Source of the DNA: Arachis hypogaea
Lineage: Eukaryota > Streptophyta > Magnoliopsida > Fabales > Fabaceae
NCBI RefSeq assembly: GCF_003086295.3
Contig: NC_092048.1
Coordinates: 1,555,001-1,619,000, forward strand
DNA: 64,000 bases
Direction of reading: 5' to 3'
Part shown: piece after piece, positions 9,421 to 22,534 of the stretch
Numbering within the stretch: position 1 is the first letter of the stretch
How the letters are laid out: every line of letters begins with the position of its first letter
The notes under the pieces: model-generated
Database searches by the model: none
Told to the model about the DNA's origin: nothing
Seen by the model: the letters and a program-made list of their open reading frames with translations, nothing else
Made by a program: the position numbers and the translations under genes

Positions 9421-12400
9421 ATGGCGTTGAGAACCGCTGGCAGAAAACTCTCCTTCGATGTTCTCCGCCACCGTGACGACGACGACGACGCTGCTGTTCC
9501 GATCAACAGAGCAGAATCAGACCCGATGCAAACGACGACGACGCAGAAGAGCCGCAAGCAGAGAAGGAATAAGAAGAAGAAGGACCAGAAGCTTCTAGAA
9601 TCTTCTTTTGTAAAGGGTGCTGATCCGTGTTCCTTCGTTGAGGATTCCAGAACTCTTAATTCGGATTCCGTTACATCCGATCCGCATTTTCCGCTTCAGA
9701 ATGGAAGCGCTTGCAACGGATTCGAGCTCGAGCTCGTGGCTCGGAAGTTTTACTCCACCGGTAGCGTAACGTTGGTGGAGGAAGAGGAGAGTGCGGCGAG
9801 CGTTTGTACTGGTCCGGCGACGGGGTTTAATTTTGGTGAACTGAGGCAGAGAGCTGTGAACAGTGGTAGCTCTGAGGATTTAGCGAATTCAGCTGCTGTG
9901 GCGGTTGACGGCGGAGGGAAGGATGATGGTGGTGCGAAGGCGAGTCCGACTGAGAAGCCAAAGCTGACGAATGAGAATGATCGGAACGGTGGTGTTGCTA
10001 AGTTGGAGACTGTGGAATCGTTGGATTGGAGGCATGTCATGGTAGAAGATCCGAATTGTGAGTGAGATTGTTGCTTGATCTTCTGCATGCATTGTCGCAT
10101 CTGTTATATTTCATGATATGGATTGAATTTTCAATTTGAAGGAAATGAGGACCATGAAAATTGTATTTTCAATGAAACAGGGTTTAAAAAACTTTTGCAT
10201 GCATGATTATAATATGAGGTGTTAAGCAGACAAAAAATGGAAAATACTAGATGACAAATTTCATGCAGTTTCAATTATGGTGGAGCTCAAACTGAATCCA
10301 AACCAATGTATAATATTACATGTCTGAATCAATTTCGTTTGTGATTTTTGTTACAATACAACTAAACTTTGCATTGGCTTCCAAAGGGTACATACAGTTG
10401 ATCGATGGAATGGCTAATGCAGTGCCATTTGAGCGTTGACTGATATCTGTATATGAGAGTAAATTATTTTGACATTGATAAATATTTTTATGTCTGTTCT
10501 ATTATTATACTTTAGCTGGTTATTTATGTATTGAAACTAATCTGGCAGTCCGTGTGACAGTTCTTAATGTGAAGCAATATTTGCTTTCCTTTGCTGAATA
10601 CTGTGTCTTCTCTTTGGCTTAATTAATAACATGTGGTGATATTTTGTTTAAAACTGTTTTATTTTGTTAAGTCAGATGTATTTTTGGTGGATAAATCTCC
10701 TCTATCGTACTTCTTGGAAGAAATGCACAACGGAAATTCTTTACGGAGTACAACAACACTTGGAAATGAAAAAGAACGAGAGAGAGTCTATGACACTATC
10801 TTTCGCTTGCCATGGAGATGCGAATTGGTACACTTCCTTTTTCTCGATTGAAAATGGGAAGATAATTTGAAATGACTCTAGTTATAGTTTTGTGTTGTCG
10901 TTTATGGATATGTGTTCCTGGTTTAGCTGCCTATATTACCTTCACAATAGTTGGAATAAACTCAGAAGTTTCAGGGAAAAATGAAAAACATTAAACCTTC
11001 CCTTACCCTTGCTAACATATAGTAGCATATTCTACTAGTGCATTTTCTGTTGTGGCAACTCAAACACAGAATGTAATTGCAGCTTATTGATGTTGGCTGC
11101 TTTGTCTGCTTCGATTCATTTCTTTCATTATTAACTATCATGCCAACAAGAATCATGCTGACCGTTTGGAAGCTTCTAAAGACAAGGTTTGTCACCTTTA
11201 CAAAATTTTCTTCCCTCAAAATTAAATGTTAGTTGGGCATGCATGTGGGATTTTAGGTTATAGAAAATTCAAAATTCTGCAGCATTTATTTCTTCAATTT
11301 GAGTTAGTGATTTAGGCAGTGTCCATCTGTTACAATCATCTTTTTTTGGATAGAATCCATCCTATTACAATCTTACTAATGCCTTTAAATATCTGTAGAT
11401 CTTTGAATGATGAGTACGAAATGAATGTGTGAACCGTGTCATCCTAGATTAAGCAGTTGGTCCAAATCCAGTTAGACAGTGGATATGGTATTGGCCCTGA
11501 ATTTTTGAACTTTATCTAGACTGTCTTAGTCGCTGACTCTTTCAGCTGAATATAAGACCAATCTCTGTTACTACAAAATCAACTTGTTCTTGTACTTTGA
11601 TTAGTATCCTCTTGTTCATCCCAATTCTTGTGTTCAGTTTAAAACATGTTATAGTCCATCAATTTTAGTATTATAATTTGACCTTATCATGCTTGTGGCA
11701 GGCAGTTCAAGAGGTTGTCTGCTGTGGAATTATCAGATTTTGGCTGCTTTCTTATTATGAGTTGTGGAGTCATTCTTCTGCAGCAGACAGGTCTTCTGAT
11801 TCTCTGCTCCTATGATCATATGTTATATCATTAATTTTTGTGTTGATCAGCTATAATGCTATATACTGAATTTGTTCTATTCATCCTTAAAATCATGCTG
11901 CCTCAGATATCAGCTTAATATATCATATGATCCGTGGTCAAGGAACAATCAAATTATATGTGGTCTACAATGTTTTAGAGGTGAGCATTTTCGTAATACA
12001 TAAATCTCAGTTATAGGGAATAGGTAGTTCTCCATATGTCGATCCATATTGTCAATTTTCAATCAAGATGAATGTTCATGTGAGAAAGATCTTGGCTTGA
12101 CAATGGAAGGGAACTAATTCAAGTCAGAAATCAGTGACAATATGCTATGCTATCTCTATGTTTTTATTTTTCATAAACACAAATTTGAGTGGCAGTATTC
12201 CTGCTCTTTCCAAAGAAGTACATACACCATTGTTTGTAGCAAACCTGAATTAGTGACAATTGGCAGGAAGCTCAAAATTTATATGCAAGAAGGGATGTGG
12301 AAAAATAATAGTGTTGCCTCGGCTTAGGTCCAATTTGGGCTATGCAAATTGAAAATGTAACTAAAAAGAGCAGGATGTATGTTCTATAATGGAATACACG

Positions 12401-15324
12401 AGTAATAGTTATATAACATGGATCGGTGGCCTTTGGTCATTTAACCATCCAGTCAAAAGCTACTGGAATTATAATCAAATCTGCTACTGCTTTTTCTTTG
12501 TGTTGATTGATTAAATGCTGTAAATCAATGTGATTCACTTTGAAACTTACACTGGAAGTTTGTGACTGATCTTGCAGATTTTTGATAAATTATGTCAAAG
12601 TTTTAATGGGGATGTACTGCAAACGTTCTTTCATTCAGCTGAAGGACTTGCAAGTTGTCCACCAGAAAGTATGAGATTCTGGATATGGAGATTTATTGCC
12701 GATGAATCTTTAGCTATTGCTGCTTCAAATATCCTTCCTCTTTGGAATTACTTTTATGGTTTCTCATATTCTTTGGTCTCCACCCCCCCCCCCCAAGACA
12801 AAAAGAAAAAAAAAAAAAAAAAAAAAGAGAAAAGTCACAGATGTTTTGTTAACTATCTTATTCTTTGTAAGCAAAAGTAAGAAACAGAGGTTGTTGGTTC
12901 CTTGACTAGTCTTACTTGTTCATTCTTTTATCTTATTAGCTCAGGCAATCACTCTATCAACCTGTATAGTTGCTCACAATAATGCATTGTTCGCTTTGCT
13001 GGTATCAAATAATTTTGCTGAGATAAAAAGCAATGTGTTTAAGCGGTACAGCAGGGATAATGTACACAGTTTGGTTTACTTTGGTAAGTTATTGTGCCTA
13101 CTAGAGTTTCTTTTCCCTTGATTTCTGCTTATTTGGTATATTGATGATTAGTTCCTATGCTAAGTAGAAAATTATGCAAACAGTTTTACAATATGATGAA
13201 TAAAACTCACTTTTTAAGCAAAATAAAAGTTAGTTCTGGTGTTGAAGTCCATGATTACCCTTTGATTTAAATTCTAATTTTGTTAGGACTTAATGGGTCA
13301 AGTTGGTCAAACACTAATGAATATTTTATGTATGGGTTTTGAACCTTTAATGAAATATGATATGAATGTGATAAGGGTATTATGGGGAATTAGGAGGTAA
13401 TTAGTTAGTGAGTGAGAATTATGGGAATATGAGTATAAATAAGGGACTACGAATATTTTAACAATAGAAATCTAGAAATGGTGTATGATGTATTGTGTTG
13501 ATTGTCAGAATCTGAAATTCCTTATCCTTCGAGACTTGAGTCCTAGGAGATAGACTCCACAATAAACCAAGGTTCATTCACTGAATTCTATTCTTCACTT
13601 GTGTATTAAAATAGTGATAGTCCCTTATTTATACCCATAGTCCTATAACTCCCACTCACTAAATAACTACCTCCTAATTCCCCATAATACCCTTATCACA
13701 TTCGTATCAAAATAATTTTTGCAAGAATGGCAATAACAAAAACGTTGTGTATAGTAATAGACTGAAAGCATTTCAAATATTAACTGTTTATATTTGACTA
13801 GGATTCGTTCTGGATTTGAAATTCACACTATGACCATTTTTTCTCTTTAGATTTCATATTTATTTTGCTGATCTTCTCTTTTCCCTTTTACTTGTGGTGA
13901 TGAGCAGATTCTATAGAGAGATTCCATATTTCGGCATTTATCTTATTTGTTTTGGCTCAAAATATTCTGGAGGCAGAGGGTCCCTGGTTTGAGAGTTTTC
14001 TTAGTGTAAGCTTTCAAAGTATTTTAGCTCATGATATTTATTAAGTTCGTCATATGGGAATCAGTTTTCTTTCTTGACAGAGACTTGCTCCTAACACATT
14101 TTGGATGGTGCAGAATGTTCTATTGGTTTATGTATGTGAAATGATCATTGATATCATCAAGCATTCATTCATTGCTAAATTCAATGACATCAAACCCACT
14201 ACATACTCTGAGTTCCTTGAAGACCTCTGTAAACAGGTATTTTCATCTGATTTTATGTGCATATCATCCATGTACTCTTATTGGTTGTTTATTCTGATTA
14301 AAAAGGTATTAAACAGCTGGCTGTGCATAGTTAATTTGCATATGTTTCAAATCCCTCATTGGGTGGAGAATTTGAGTGGCTTTATGAGCAATAATACACT
14401 GAAAGTACCACAGCCTTCCATAATTCAATTTCCAAATTCCTTTTGTGATTTTCTGTTGTAATATGTTTTCCTTTACTGTGATATTGAATCCAATATGGTT
14501 TTATATGCCTTTGTATCCTTTCTAGCAATATGGTTTAATCTCTCTAAATAACTTGGTCATTTTTCTTCTCAATTGATTTTGTCACTTTGATTTCTTTTAT
14601 TATTGTTTCTTTGATTTATAATTTAATTCCGGTGAGTTCAGTTTATAAGTGGACACGTTTACCATATTTTACCAAAAGTAATAAAAGAAAAAGAAAATGA
14701 GAATACTTTTACCATGTGGAAGGTTTTTTTTATATAAATAGGCATTTGCATATGGTGTTTCCTGTTGGAAAGCAAGAATATGCTATTTAGTTGAGACTTG
14801 AGAAAGCCAACTATTACTGCATAAAGAATGATGTATAATTCTGCAACTTTAAGTCGGTTTACACTTTGTTTGACAATGACATTGCTTTAGCTGATTCTAT
14901 GATGGAACTTTCCCTAAGAATACAAGCCTGACACTTGACTCTTTTTCTTATCTGTAGACTTTAAATATGCAAACTGAGGGTGTGAAGAAAAACCTTACTT
15001 TTGTCCCCCTTGCTCCAGCATCTGTGGTAATCATAAATGTTTTAAATGCTGCATTTCTTATCTGCTAATTTGCTATTTGTTGCTAATTTAATGTCTATGT
15101 ACTTCTTTATTGCTTGTTCTCAGGTTATTCGAGTGCTGACTCCAGTTTTTTCTGTAAACATTCCTCCCAATCCCCTTCCATGGAGGCTTTTCTGGATTCT
15201 GCTTTTTACAGCAATAACTTATGTTATGCTTACAAGCCTTAAGGTCCTTGTTGGCTTGGGCCTGCAGAAACACGCCACTTGGTATGTTAACCGGAGGAGG
15301 AAGCACCATCTTCATGCAGATTAG
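9421..15324 (+). CDS. POD1, TAPT1-family ER membrane protein (11 exons)
   Basis: Exons: 9421-10057, 10676-10827, 11083-11186, 11702-11790, 11907-11980, 12578-12728, 12916-13083, 13908-14005, 14114-14236, 14958-15026, 15124-15324. Phases all agree and give 621 residues. Residues 1-210 are a soluble, polar N-terminus with a DDDDD run and a basic KQRRNKKKK patch. The rest is the multi-pass TAPT1/DUF747 domain, with signatures LGNEKERERVYDTIFRLPWR, PPESMRFWIWRF, AHNNALFALLVSNNFAEIKS, SEFLEDLCKQ and NPLPWRLFWI, ending HHLHAD. Arabidopsis POD1 (POLLEN DEFECTIVE IN GUIDANCE 1) is an ER-lumen-associated factor needed for pollen tube guidance and embryo patterning. Every intron is GT-AG except intron 6 (12729-12915), which begins ATATCCTT and ends AC. 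Introns 1 (618 bp) and 7 (824 bp) are long, and intron 7 carries a foldback element. Confidence 0.93.
12729..12915 (+). other. U12-type AT-AC intron in POD1
   Basis: The 187-bp intron starts ATATCCTT, the U12 donor consensus. It holds TTCCTTGAC at 12898-12906, a perfect U12 branch-site motif, with the branch A 10 nt before the terminal AC (12914-12915). Splicing here restores SIVHSFILLAQAITL, the hydrophobic segment I expect at this point in POD1 proteins. A U2 alternative (donor at 12759, acceptor at 12940) also keeps frame but would give NILPLWNYFY instead. The intron also contains a C-run at about 12783-12794 and an A-run. Confidence 0.85.
13359..13712. mobile_element. Foldback MITE in POD1 intron 7
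   Basis: TGATATGAATGTGATAAGGG near 13359 and the following 130 bases, including the AATTAGGAGGTAA stretch, return in reverse complement at about 13590-13712 (CCTCCTAATTCCCCATAATA, then CACATTCGTATCA). The arms are about 140 bp and highly similar, with a loop of about 90 bp. The element has no coding capacity and lies wholly inside the intron. Confidence 0.7.
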
Positions 15325-16147
15325 GTTAAAAGGGAAAAAGTTTGTGTCTCAAGTCAAGGTGCTTCGCCATGAAGGCCTCCATGCATGTGCCCGCCGATCA
15401 TCTATGAGATGACCACAGGGAGATGATTTGAGAAGTCAATTCTCAAATCATCATTGATAACTAGCACATACAGGAGAAAATTCTTGTTCAATCTCTTGGT
15501 TTTTCGAACTTAAGACGAGCCTATGAATGGTTTCACCTTGCAATTTTGATACCAGGATGAGGCATAGTTTGATGAATACAGAATAACGATACAAGGTTGT
15601 AGTATAGGCTGCATGATCCCATCCCTTTAACCTGCAGCAGAGTTTCTATAGTTCTATACCCCTCCAATTCATACATTGCCATATTGGACCATACCAATTG
15701 CCTTCAAAGAAAATTTAGTTTCACACTTCTTATTTTGGCCTCTTTCCATATGCCAGATATACACAAATTCACAGAAGCAACATACATGCAGTGCTATTCG
15801 TTCTTATAAAATGTAAAAATTTCTACTTTAATTATGCTTACTATAGGCGCAATGTCAAAATCCCCAGGTGGGTTCATAAGAAGTCAGAGTTTTTGTACTT
15901 CCTGCATCTAGTGTGGTGAATTGGTGATAGTAATGTTTACCATGGAAGTTGGCGTGGAAGATGCATTTAACTGATAGTGATCATGGTGTCCTTTTAGTTT
16001 TTGAAAGTGAAGTACTGAATTTCATTAAACAAAGCTTAAGGTACTAGGAGGCAATAGGATAACCTTAGTGGAGAAAGTTTATTACATGCAAATTTGAAAC
16101 TTATCACAAATAAGAGAGAAACCAAGAATCTTACACATCAAGTAATC
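15325..16147. other. POD1 3' flank and gap before P450 copy 1
   Basis: The first several hundred bases are moderately GC-rich and probably include the POD1 3' untranslated region. No further open frame of interest is seen. POD1 (+) and P450 copy 1 (-) converge here. Confidence 0.5.
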
Positions 16148-18192
16148 CTAAATAACAGAGTAGTATGGTATGGGTTGAACATGAAGTGGTACTTTTTTAG
16201 TGACAGTGAGCCCACAAAGTTCACTCATGTCTACGTCATGTAATAGTTGACCATTCTTATCACATAGCTTCCAATCAAACCAATATAGAAGATTAGCAAG
16301 AATATATTCAGTAGAAGTAAGTCCAAATGAAATTCCAGGACATCCCCTTCTTCCAGTACCAAATGGGAGGAACTGGAAATCTTGTCCTTTGAAATCAACT
16401 TGGTTATTTTCAAATCTCTCAGGAAGAAAATCTTCAGGATTTTCCCATAACTCAGGGTCCCTTTGAATTCCCCATACATTAAAAAATACCCTTGTTTTTG
16501 GAGGAATATCGTACCCTTTTACTTCCACACCTGATAATGTTTCTCGAGGAACTAAAAGAGGGAGAGGTGGATGTAATCTAAGACTTTCTTTGATCACACA
16601 ATGCAAATAGTTCATTTGATTCACATCATTTTCTTCCACTTTTGACTTTCTCCCCACAACTCTTCTTACTTCTTCTTGGGCTTTCTTCATGACATTTGGG
16701 TTCTTGAGGAGCTCAGCAAAAGTCCATTCTAGAGTTGTTGAAGTAGTATCACTTCCTCCAACAAACATGTCCTGGAATCATAAAAATGAGTTAATAATAA
16801 CAGGCATTTAGTTAAGAATATAAAAATGAATATTTGTGAATAGGTTATCAATAAAAAGTCCATTATAATTTTGAAATTCTTAATTTTTAATAAAATGAAT
16901 TATTTATTTTTTAACAAATGTCTTAATGCAAAACCTAGTATAATATGCTCTACCATTAATCATGCAAGAAAAATTATTAGAAATCTTAACTCATCTATAA
17001 ATATTTATTGGAAAAATGATTAGACTTTGTTAAGCATTCCTCCACAAATATTTATTTTTAGAGATGTTTAAATAGCATGACTCTTTTGTGTTCAAATTAA
17101 TTGTTCATTTTGAAAATTCAATTTGGAAAACTAAACAATGTTGATTAATTTTTGTCTGCTAGTAACCTTATTCATAAAAGAGATAAATGATAAAGAGAAT
17201 AAGTAAAAACAATAAAATATTTAAATAAGAGTAATTTTATATACTCATTTCGATGTATCTAAACTTAAGCTACTATTAGTTTATATACATAATTATAACT
17301 TTTTAACCAAAATTATTTATCAAAATAAATGATTGGATCAAACGCTTCTAAAATAAAAAATTACTAAAGTGAAAAAATAGGATTTAGTCCCACTCAAATC
17401 AATTTAGTAAAATTCACATAATAAAATAGATAAAGTATATTTTTTTATCTTTAAAGTTTGTCAAAAATCTTTAAAATATTTTTAATTTTATTTTGTTTTA
17501 ATTTTATTCTAAAATTTTTTATTTATATCAAATATATTTCTGATAGCTGAATTTTCAAAAATTTAGGACTAATCCAGCAATAATACATGACAATTATCTC
17601 TGGTTTGCTTATATTAAAAATTGTTATTGAATTGGTCTTAATTTTTTTGAGAAATTAGTCGTTAGGAGTACATTTGATGCAATAAAAAAAATTTAGAACA
17701 AAATTAAAACAAAATAAAACTTAGACATATTTTTAAATTTTTAACAAACTTCAAAAATAAAAACTATATTTTACCCTAATAAAAATTATAAAATTAATTG
17801 GGACTAAATGTTCATTTTTATTTTATTAATCCCTTCCTTCTAAAAGATTTTTTTTTTCCAAAAAATTTATTTAAACTATGTCATTAAATGCTTTATGATG
17901 TTACTTCCTAGCTCTCATTTATATATGAACACATGTAGTTCTGACAATATACTTAAATGCATGCGCTGTATATTGGGTGGATGGAGATAAAATTCACATG
18001 GAGCCAACTAGAGAGGTATCGTCGAGATCCTTCCTTGAAAATAGTTTGTCTTGTTTGATCAAAATATTTGTTTTTGGATATTCTTCATCAAAAAGTATTT
18101 TTCACTTATATAATTTTAATAATTTGAGAAAAGGGAAAGCTTCATTTGAACATATCGGTGACTATAAGCTACAATTTTTTTAACCATTAAAT

Positions 18193-18227
<35 letters not shown>

Positions 18228-19565
18228 TATTTAAGAAAATGAAAAATATGTTCACTAAAAATATGATTAAATGGTATATTCATGTAATCATGTAACATTA
18301 CGATTTAGGGAAAAAAAAAAAAAAAAAAGACATAGACCCAGCCATAAAAATGCTGAAATATATATACTCCTTAATTTCAGAGTAAAAAAGACTTTACACT
18401 GAAATATTTTAAATTTCAAATGTATTGAATATTTAGAAACTTAAGAAAACTCTTATGAAGTAAAACATAACGTTAAAGGATTATAATAAGACGCTAATCA
18501 CTATATGCAAATAACAATATCCTTAACTAAATATTCTAAAGGCATTTAATTAAAAAAGATAAATAATTTAACTAAGGAAAAAAGGATATGAGAGAGAGAA
18601 ACACAAACCGCTAGGATTGCTTTGATGGCTTCTCCAGTGAGCTGAAAATCAAGAACACTATCTTCTTGAACTTGAAGCAATATCTCAACAAAATCTTTTT
18701 TAATAGATAATGGTTCTTCATTATTTTTCTTCATCCTCTTATGTTCTTCAATCAACTCATCAAAACATGCCTCTAATCCAGCAAAGGTGGTCTTGAATTC
18801 AGGAATAAGCCCTCTAAGAACATCAACCCAACCCAAATTAGGGTAAAAATCACCAACACAAAAATCAGCAAAATGTTTCATCAATTTCCTTCCAAGATCT
18901 CCAAAGTTGTTGCTTCTTCCATCTTTTGGGGCATCATATTTTTGTCCAAGAACACATCTTGATACTATATTGTTCGATGCTGCAATCATCATCTCACTAA
19001 GATTGATCACACTCCCTACTTTACTTGTAGCGCAAGATTCGCGAATCGAGTTAACCAATTCGACTACCTCTTCTTGTCTAATGGATTGAAACGATTTTAC
19101 TCTCTTGAGACTTAAAAGTTCAAGAACACAAATTTTTCTTTTCTGTCTCCATTCTTCGCTGTAGGGCGAAAACGCCACATCTTTGCATCTATATACAAAG
19201 ATTTTCGCCGCTGTTACCTGAGGTCTGCTTGAGAAAATAATATCATGATTTTTGGTTATTTCTTTGGCCGTGTCGGCCGAAGAAATAACTAAGGTTGGAA
19301 TTTGCCCTAATTGAAGGAACATGAGAGAGCCATACTTCTTTGAGAGCTCATGGAAGGAGCGGTGTGGCAATCTTCCTAGTTGATGAAGGTTTCCAATTAA
19401 GGGAAGCTTTGGTGGAGATGGTGGAAGATTATTGGATTTGTTTCTTCTTGTTCTTGTGAGTTTAAGCAAAAGAAAGATGCTAATGACGCCAATTGTTGAT
19501 AAAAGGTAAAGAGTTGAGGACTTTTCATATGGCAATTGCTTTAGAACTGAGAATGAAGATGCCAT
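16148..19565 (-). CDS. Cytochrome P450, CYP71 family, copy 1
   Basis: Exon 1 is 19565-18609 and exon 2 is 16771-16148, joined in phase 0 (GCG|GTTTGT to TTCCAG|GAC) to give 526 residues, a normal CYP71 length. An N-terminal membrane anchor (about 20-43) leads to the hinge PPSPPKLPLIGNLHQLG. The C-helix motif is WRQKR. The I-helix oxygen-binding motif is GGSDTTS (about 324-330), ExxR is ESLR (381-384), PERF is at 436-439, and the heme loop FGTGRRGCPG has its Cys near 463. Such enzymes are ER-anchored monooxygenases of specialised metabolism, and the substrate cannot be read from sequence. An upstream in-frame ATG at 19586 lies only about 10 bp past a TATA box (19597-19610), so the start at 19565 is preferred. 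The 1837-bp intron holds a MITE and an (AT)n run. Confidence 0.93.
17428..17776 (-). repeat. About 350-bp MITE (intron family), copy in P450-1
   Basis: The ends are near-inverted repeats (GATAAAGTATATTTTTT and TATATTTTACCC). The flanks TAATAAAAT (17419-17427) and TAATAAAAA (17777-17785) look like a 9-bp target duplication with one mismatch. The internal segment matches the other three copies only in reverse complement, so this copy is inserted in the opposite orientation. Confidence 0.7.
18195..18223. repeat. (AT)n microsatellite
   Basis: A run of about 14 AT dinucleotides lies in the intron of P450 copy 1. Confidence 0.9.
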
Positions 19566-19596
19566 TCTTCCTTCAAAGCTTTTCATAATTTGTTGC

Positions 19597-19610
19597 TATA
19601 TATATATAAA
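19597..19610 (-). promoter_or_regulatory. TATA box of P450 copy 1
   Basis: On the minus strand the sequence is TTTATATATATATA. The usual 25-30 bp spacing puts transcription start near 19570-19580, just before the ATG at 19565 and after the alternative ATG at 19586. Confidence 0.55.
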
Positions 19611-20240
19611 GAGTTATTTTAGGTGTAAATAAAAAATTAATTATTTATATAACTACACATGAATATAAAATAAGTAATTATATATTTATATTTTGATAAA
19701 AATTTAATTATTTTAATAGTTGCCACTTTGTTAAAAATTATGTAAAATATATACTCTCGTTATGATATCATTTTTCTTTTAATTTTAGATGATACGATTG
19801 AATTCTAATTTTTTTAGATATAAAATTTTAATATCATGTTATGACATCACTCTTTTAAAAATTTAAATTAATAGAAGATGATAATATAAATAGTTATATC
19901 TCTAATAAATATATATAAATAAATACAAAATGATTGTGTATTTAATTTTTAGTATTGATGAAAATATTTTTTATAAATATTTATAAAATATGTTATCTAT
20001 TTAATGTAGAGAAATGGAAGTAGACATTTGCTTAAACTATTTCGTCACAACAAGAATTTAATTTAAAAATATTAAATTATCTGTCATTTAAGATCCGCCA
20101 AATATACATAGATGCATACGAATATTGATTTCATATTTTTAAACATGATTGATTAGGTTAATTAATTATTTTGCTTTGATGTATGTGTTTACTTATTCTT
20201 GTGTATCTGATGATTTTTCTGTTGAGGTTCATAAATTATT
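19611..20240. other. AT-rich intergenic DNA
   Basis: I see no gene and no clear repeat between the P450 copy 1 promoter and the MITE at 20243. Confidence 0.5.
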
Positions 20241-20242
20241 AA

Positions 20243-20620
20243 GGAAAAGTATATGGAATCAAGAGGTGATCAGCCAAAAAGTAAATAATTTAATTAATTT
20301 ATAATTATATTTAATTAATTTTATTTATTTTTAATTTATAATATTTGATATTAATTATTTCTCACCCCAAATTAAAATTCTGAATGATACGTTGGAGAAA
20401 TAGGAGTGGGAATCACGGAACTTCCAACAATTCCGATTCTTAGTATATAAAAAAATTTATAAAATATATAAAAAAATCCATTTAACATGAAAAAAAAAAC
20501 ATTTTGATACTTAGTAAAAAAAACATCCTAATATCTAACATAAACATCATCCACGTAGAAATTTTGGATTTACCCAAAAATATTTAGCTGGTTTTTTGCT
20601 GATACCCTCTCGATTTCTAG
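20243..20620. repeat. MITE related to 35625-35806, with internal expansion
   Basis: The left end AAGTATATGGAATCAAGAGG is followed by TGATCAGCCAAAAAGTAAAT. The right end (AGCTGGTTTTTTGCTGATAC, then CTCGATTTCTAG) is its imperfect reverse complement. The same ends appear upstream of the BAHD gene. This copy abuts the large palindrome that starts at about 20623. Confidence 0.55.
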
Positions 20621-20622
20621 CA

Positions 20623-22428
20623 TGGTGAATTCTATCTTACCCCCTCTAAAATAACATGTAAGTTACCCTTCATGATGTATCACACTTTAATTGGTTATTA
20701 TCTTAACTATAGTTGGGTTATTTTGCAATTTATTATTTGAGATGGGTAATTGTATAATTTCTTAAAATATTAAAATTCTACCCGCCTTTCACGCAATCTC
20801 TTTCTACAGTGCATCATTCCTTAACGAGTCGTTGAATTCCCATGGCTTGTAACTTCTTCGTTCTTCCCCAGTATAGTCACTCAATCTTTTTTTTTTTTTT
20901 TTTTTTTTTGCCATGGATCACTCCTTACCAATATAATTAATGGTTAGTTTGGTCATTAAATTTTTTTCATTAAAAATAATATATGGAATATATATTCATA
21001 TGTAAAATATAATATAATATAATATAATAAATTTATTCAGAGTACTTAAAAGTATAATTAAAATCAGAAATATACAAATATAATAATAAAATTTGTACTC
21101 TAAACAAGTAAACATATCTTTTATCATACATAAATTATTTAAAAAAAATATAAATTGTTAAAATTAATAACACAAATTTAAAATGATAAAATTCAACTTT
21201 CTTACAAGTAATTTTTATAGTATTTTTATTCTTTTAATTTTTAATTTATTAATATTTTATTATTTAATTAATGATTAAACAAATTATTTTCATGAGAAAT
21301 ATTTTTTGTATAATCTTAAAGAAGAGACCAATATACCAATTTAAAAATTAATGTAAAAATGATATTTTAAATAAAAAATAGTTAATATTAAAATTTTTAA
21401 ATACAAAAATAAATTATATAGATATTCAGGATATAAATATGAAATACATGTTTAAAATAAATAAAGGAGACAAAAATAATTATTTATTTTTTATGAGTAT
21501 TCCCATTTTATTTGTTTTATTTATTTTAAGCATATATTTTATATTTATCTTTTAAATATTTATACAAATTATTTTTGTATTTAAAAATTTTAATATTAAA
21601 TATTTTTTATTTAAAATTTTATTTTTACTTTATTTTTTAAACTACTATATTAATCTCTTCTATAAGATAATACAAAAAATAATTTTTTATAAAAATAATT
21701 TATTTAATCATTAATTAAATAATAAAGTACTAATAATTTGTAAATTAAAAGAATAAAAATATTATAAAAAATACGTTAAAAAAGTTGAATTTTATTATTT
21801 TAAATTTGTATTATTAATTTTAATAATATATTTATTTTTTAAATAATTTATGTATGATAAAAAATATGTTTACTTGTTTAGAGTATAAATTTTATTATTA
21901 TATTTATATATTCATGATTTTAATTATACTTTTAAGTATTTTAAATAGATTTATTTTATTATATTATATTTTAAATATGAATATATATTCCATCTTGTAA
22001 TTAAATAAAGATATATTTTTTAATGAAAAAATTTAATAACTGAACTAACCATTAATAATGTTGATGTTGGTAAGGAGTGATTCATGGCAAAAAAAAAAAA
22101 AAAAAAAAAAAAAGAGATTGAGTGAGAGGACAAGAGATAGCAATGAAGTCGGCGCTGGCTATACTGGGAAGAACAGGGAAGTTACGAGCCATGGAAATTC
22201 AACTTTAAGAAATGATGCAATGTAGAAAGAGATTGCGTGAGAACGTGCTTTAATTAACAGGGAAAAATTTTAATATTTTAAGAAATTATACAATTACTCA
22301 TCTCAAATAATAAATTACAAAATAACCCAACTATAGTTAAATAATGACCAATTAAAATGTGACATATCATAAAAGGTAACTTACATATTATTTTAGAGGG
22401 GTTGGGTAGAATTCACCTTGTTGAATTA
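20623..22428. mobile_element. 1.8 kb near-perfect palindrome (foldback element)
   Basis: Two arms of about 890 bp mirror each other around a centre near 21525. The outer ends are GGTGAATTCTATCTTACCCC (left) and its inverted partner GAGGGGTTGGGTAGAATTCA (right). AACTATAGTTGGGTTATTTTG at about 20705 returns inverted near 22320. CCATGGATCACTCCTTACCA near 20910 returns near 22070-22090, each next to a T- or A-run. No transposase or other coding sequence is present and no clear target duplication was found. It is a foldback transposon or an inverted duplication of a short element. The arms have diverged, so it is not brand new. Confidence 0.8.
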
Positions 22429-22489
22429 TTAATTACATATGTTTCAAGAGTCGTGTGGATGACGTCCAATACACCCCCTTTCTTTCGGG

Positions 22490-22534
<45 letters not shown>

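Noticed and set aside
12572..12880. Open frame running from POD1 exon 6 through the C-run and A-run
   Set aside because: It reads through intron 6 into homopolymers (PPPPPQDKKKKKK). The conserved protein continues from exon 7, so the tail is intronic.
16148..16768. Short P450 protein starting at the Met of MFVGGSDTTS
   Set aside because: That Met is internal to the I-helix. A strong acceptor precedes it and the N-terminal exon lies upstream in phase, so it is exon 2. The same holds at 27986-28597 and 46581-47198.
19566..19586. Upstream start codon adding seven residues to P450 copy 1
   Set aside because: It lies about 10 bp from the TATA box, so it would precede the likely transcription start. 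The downstream ATG matches the starts of the paralogues.
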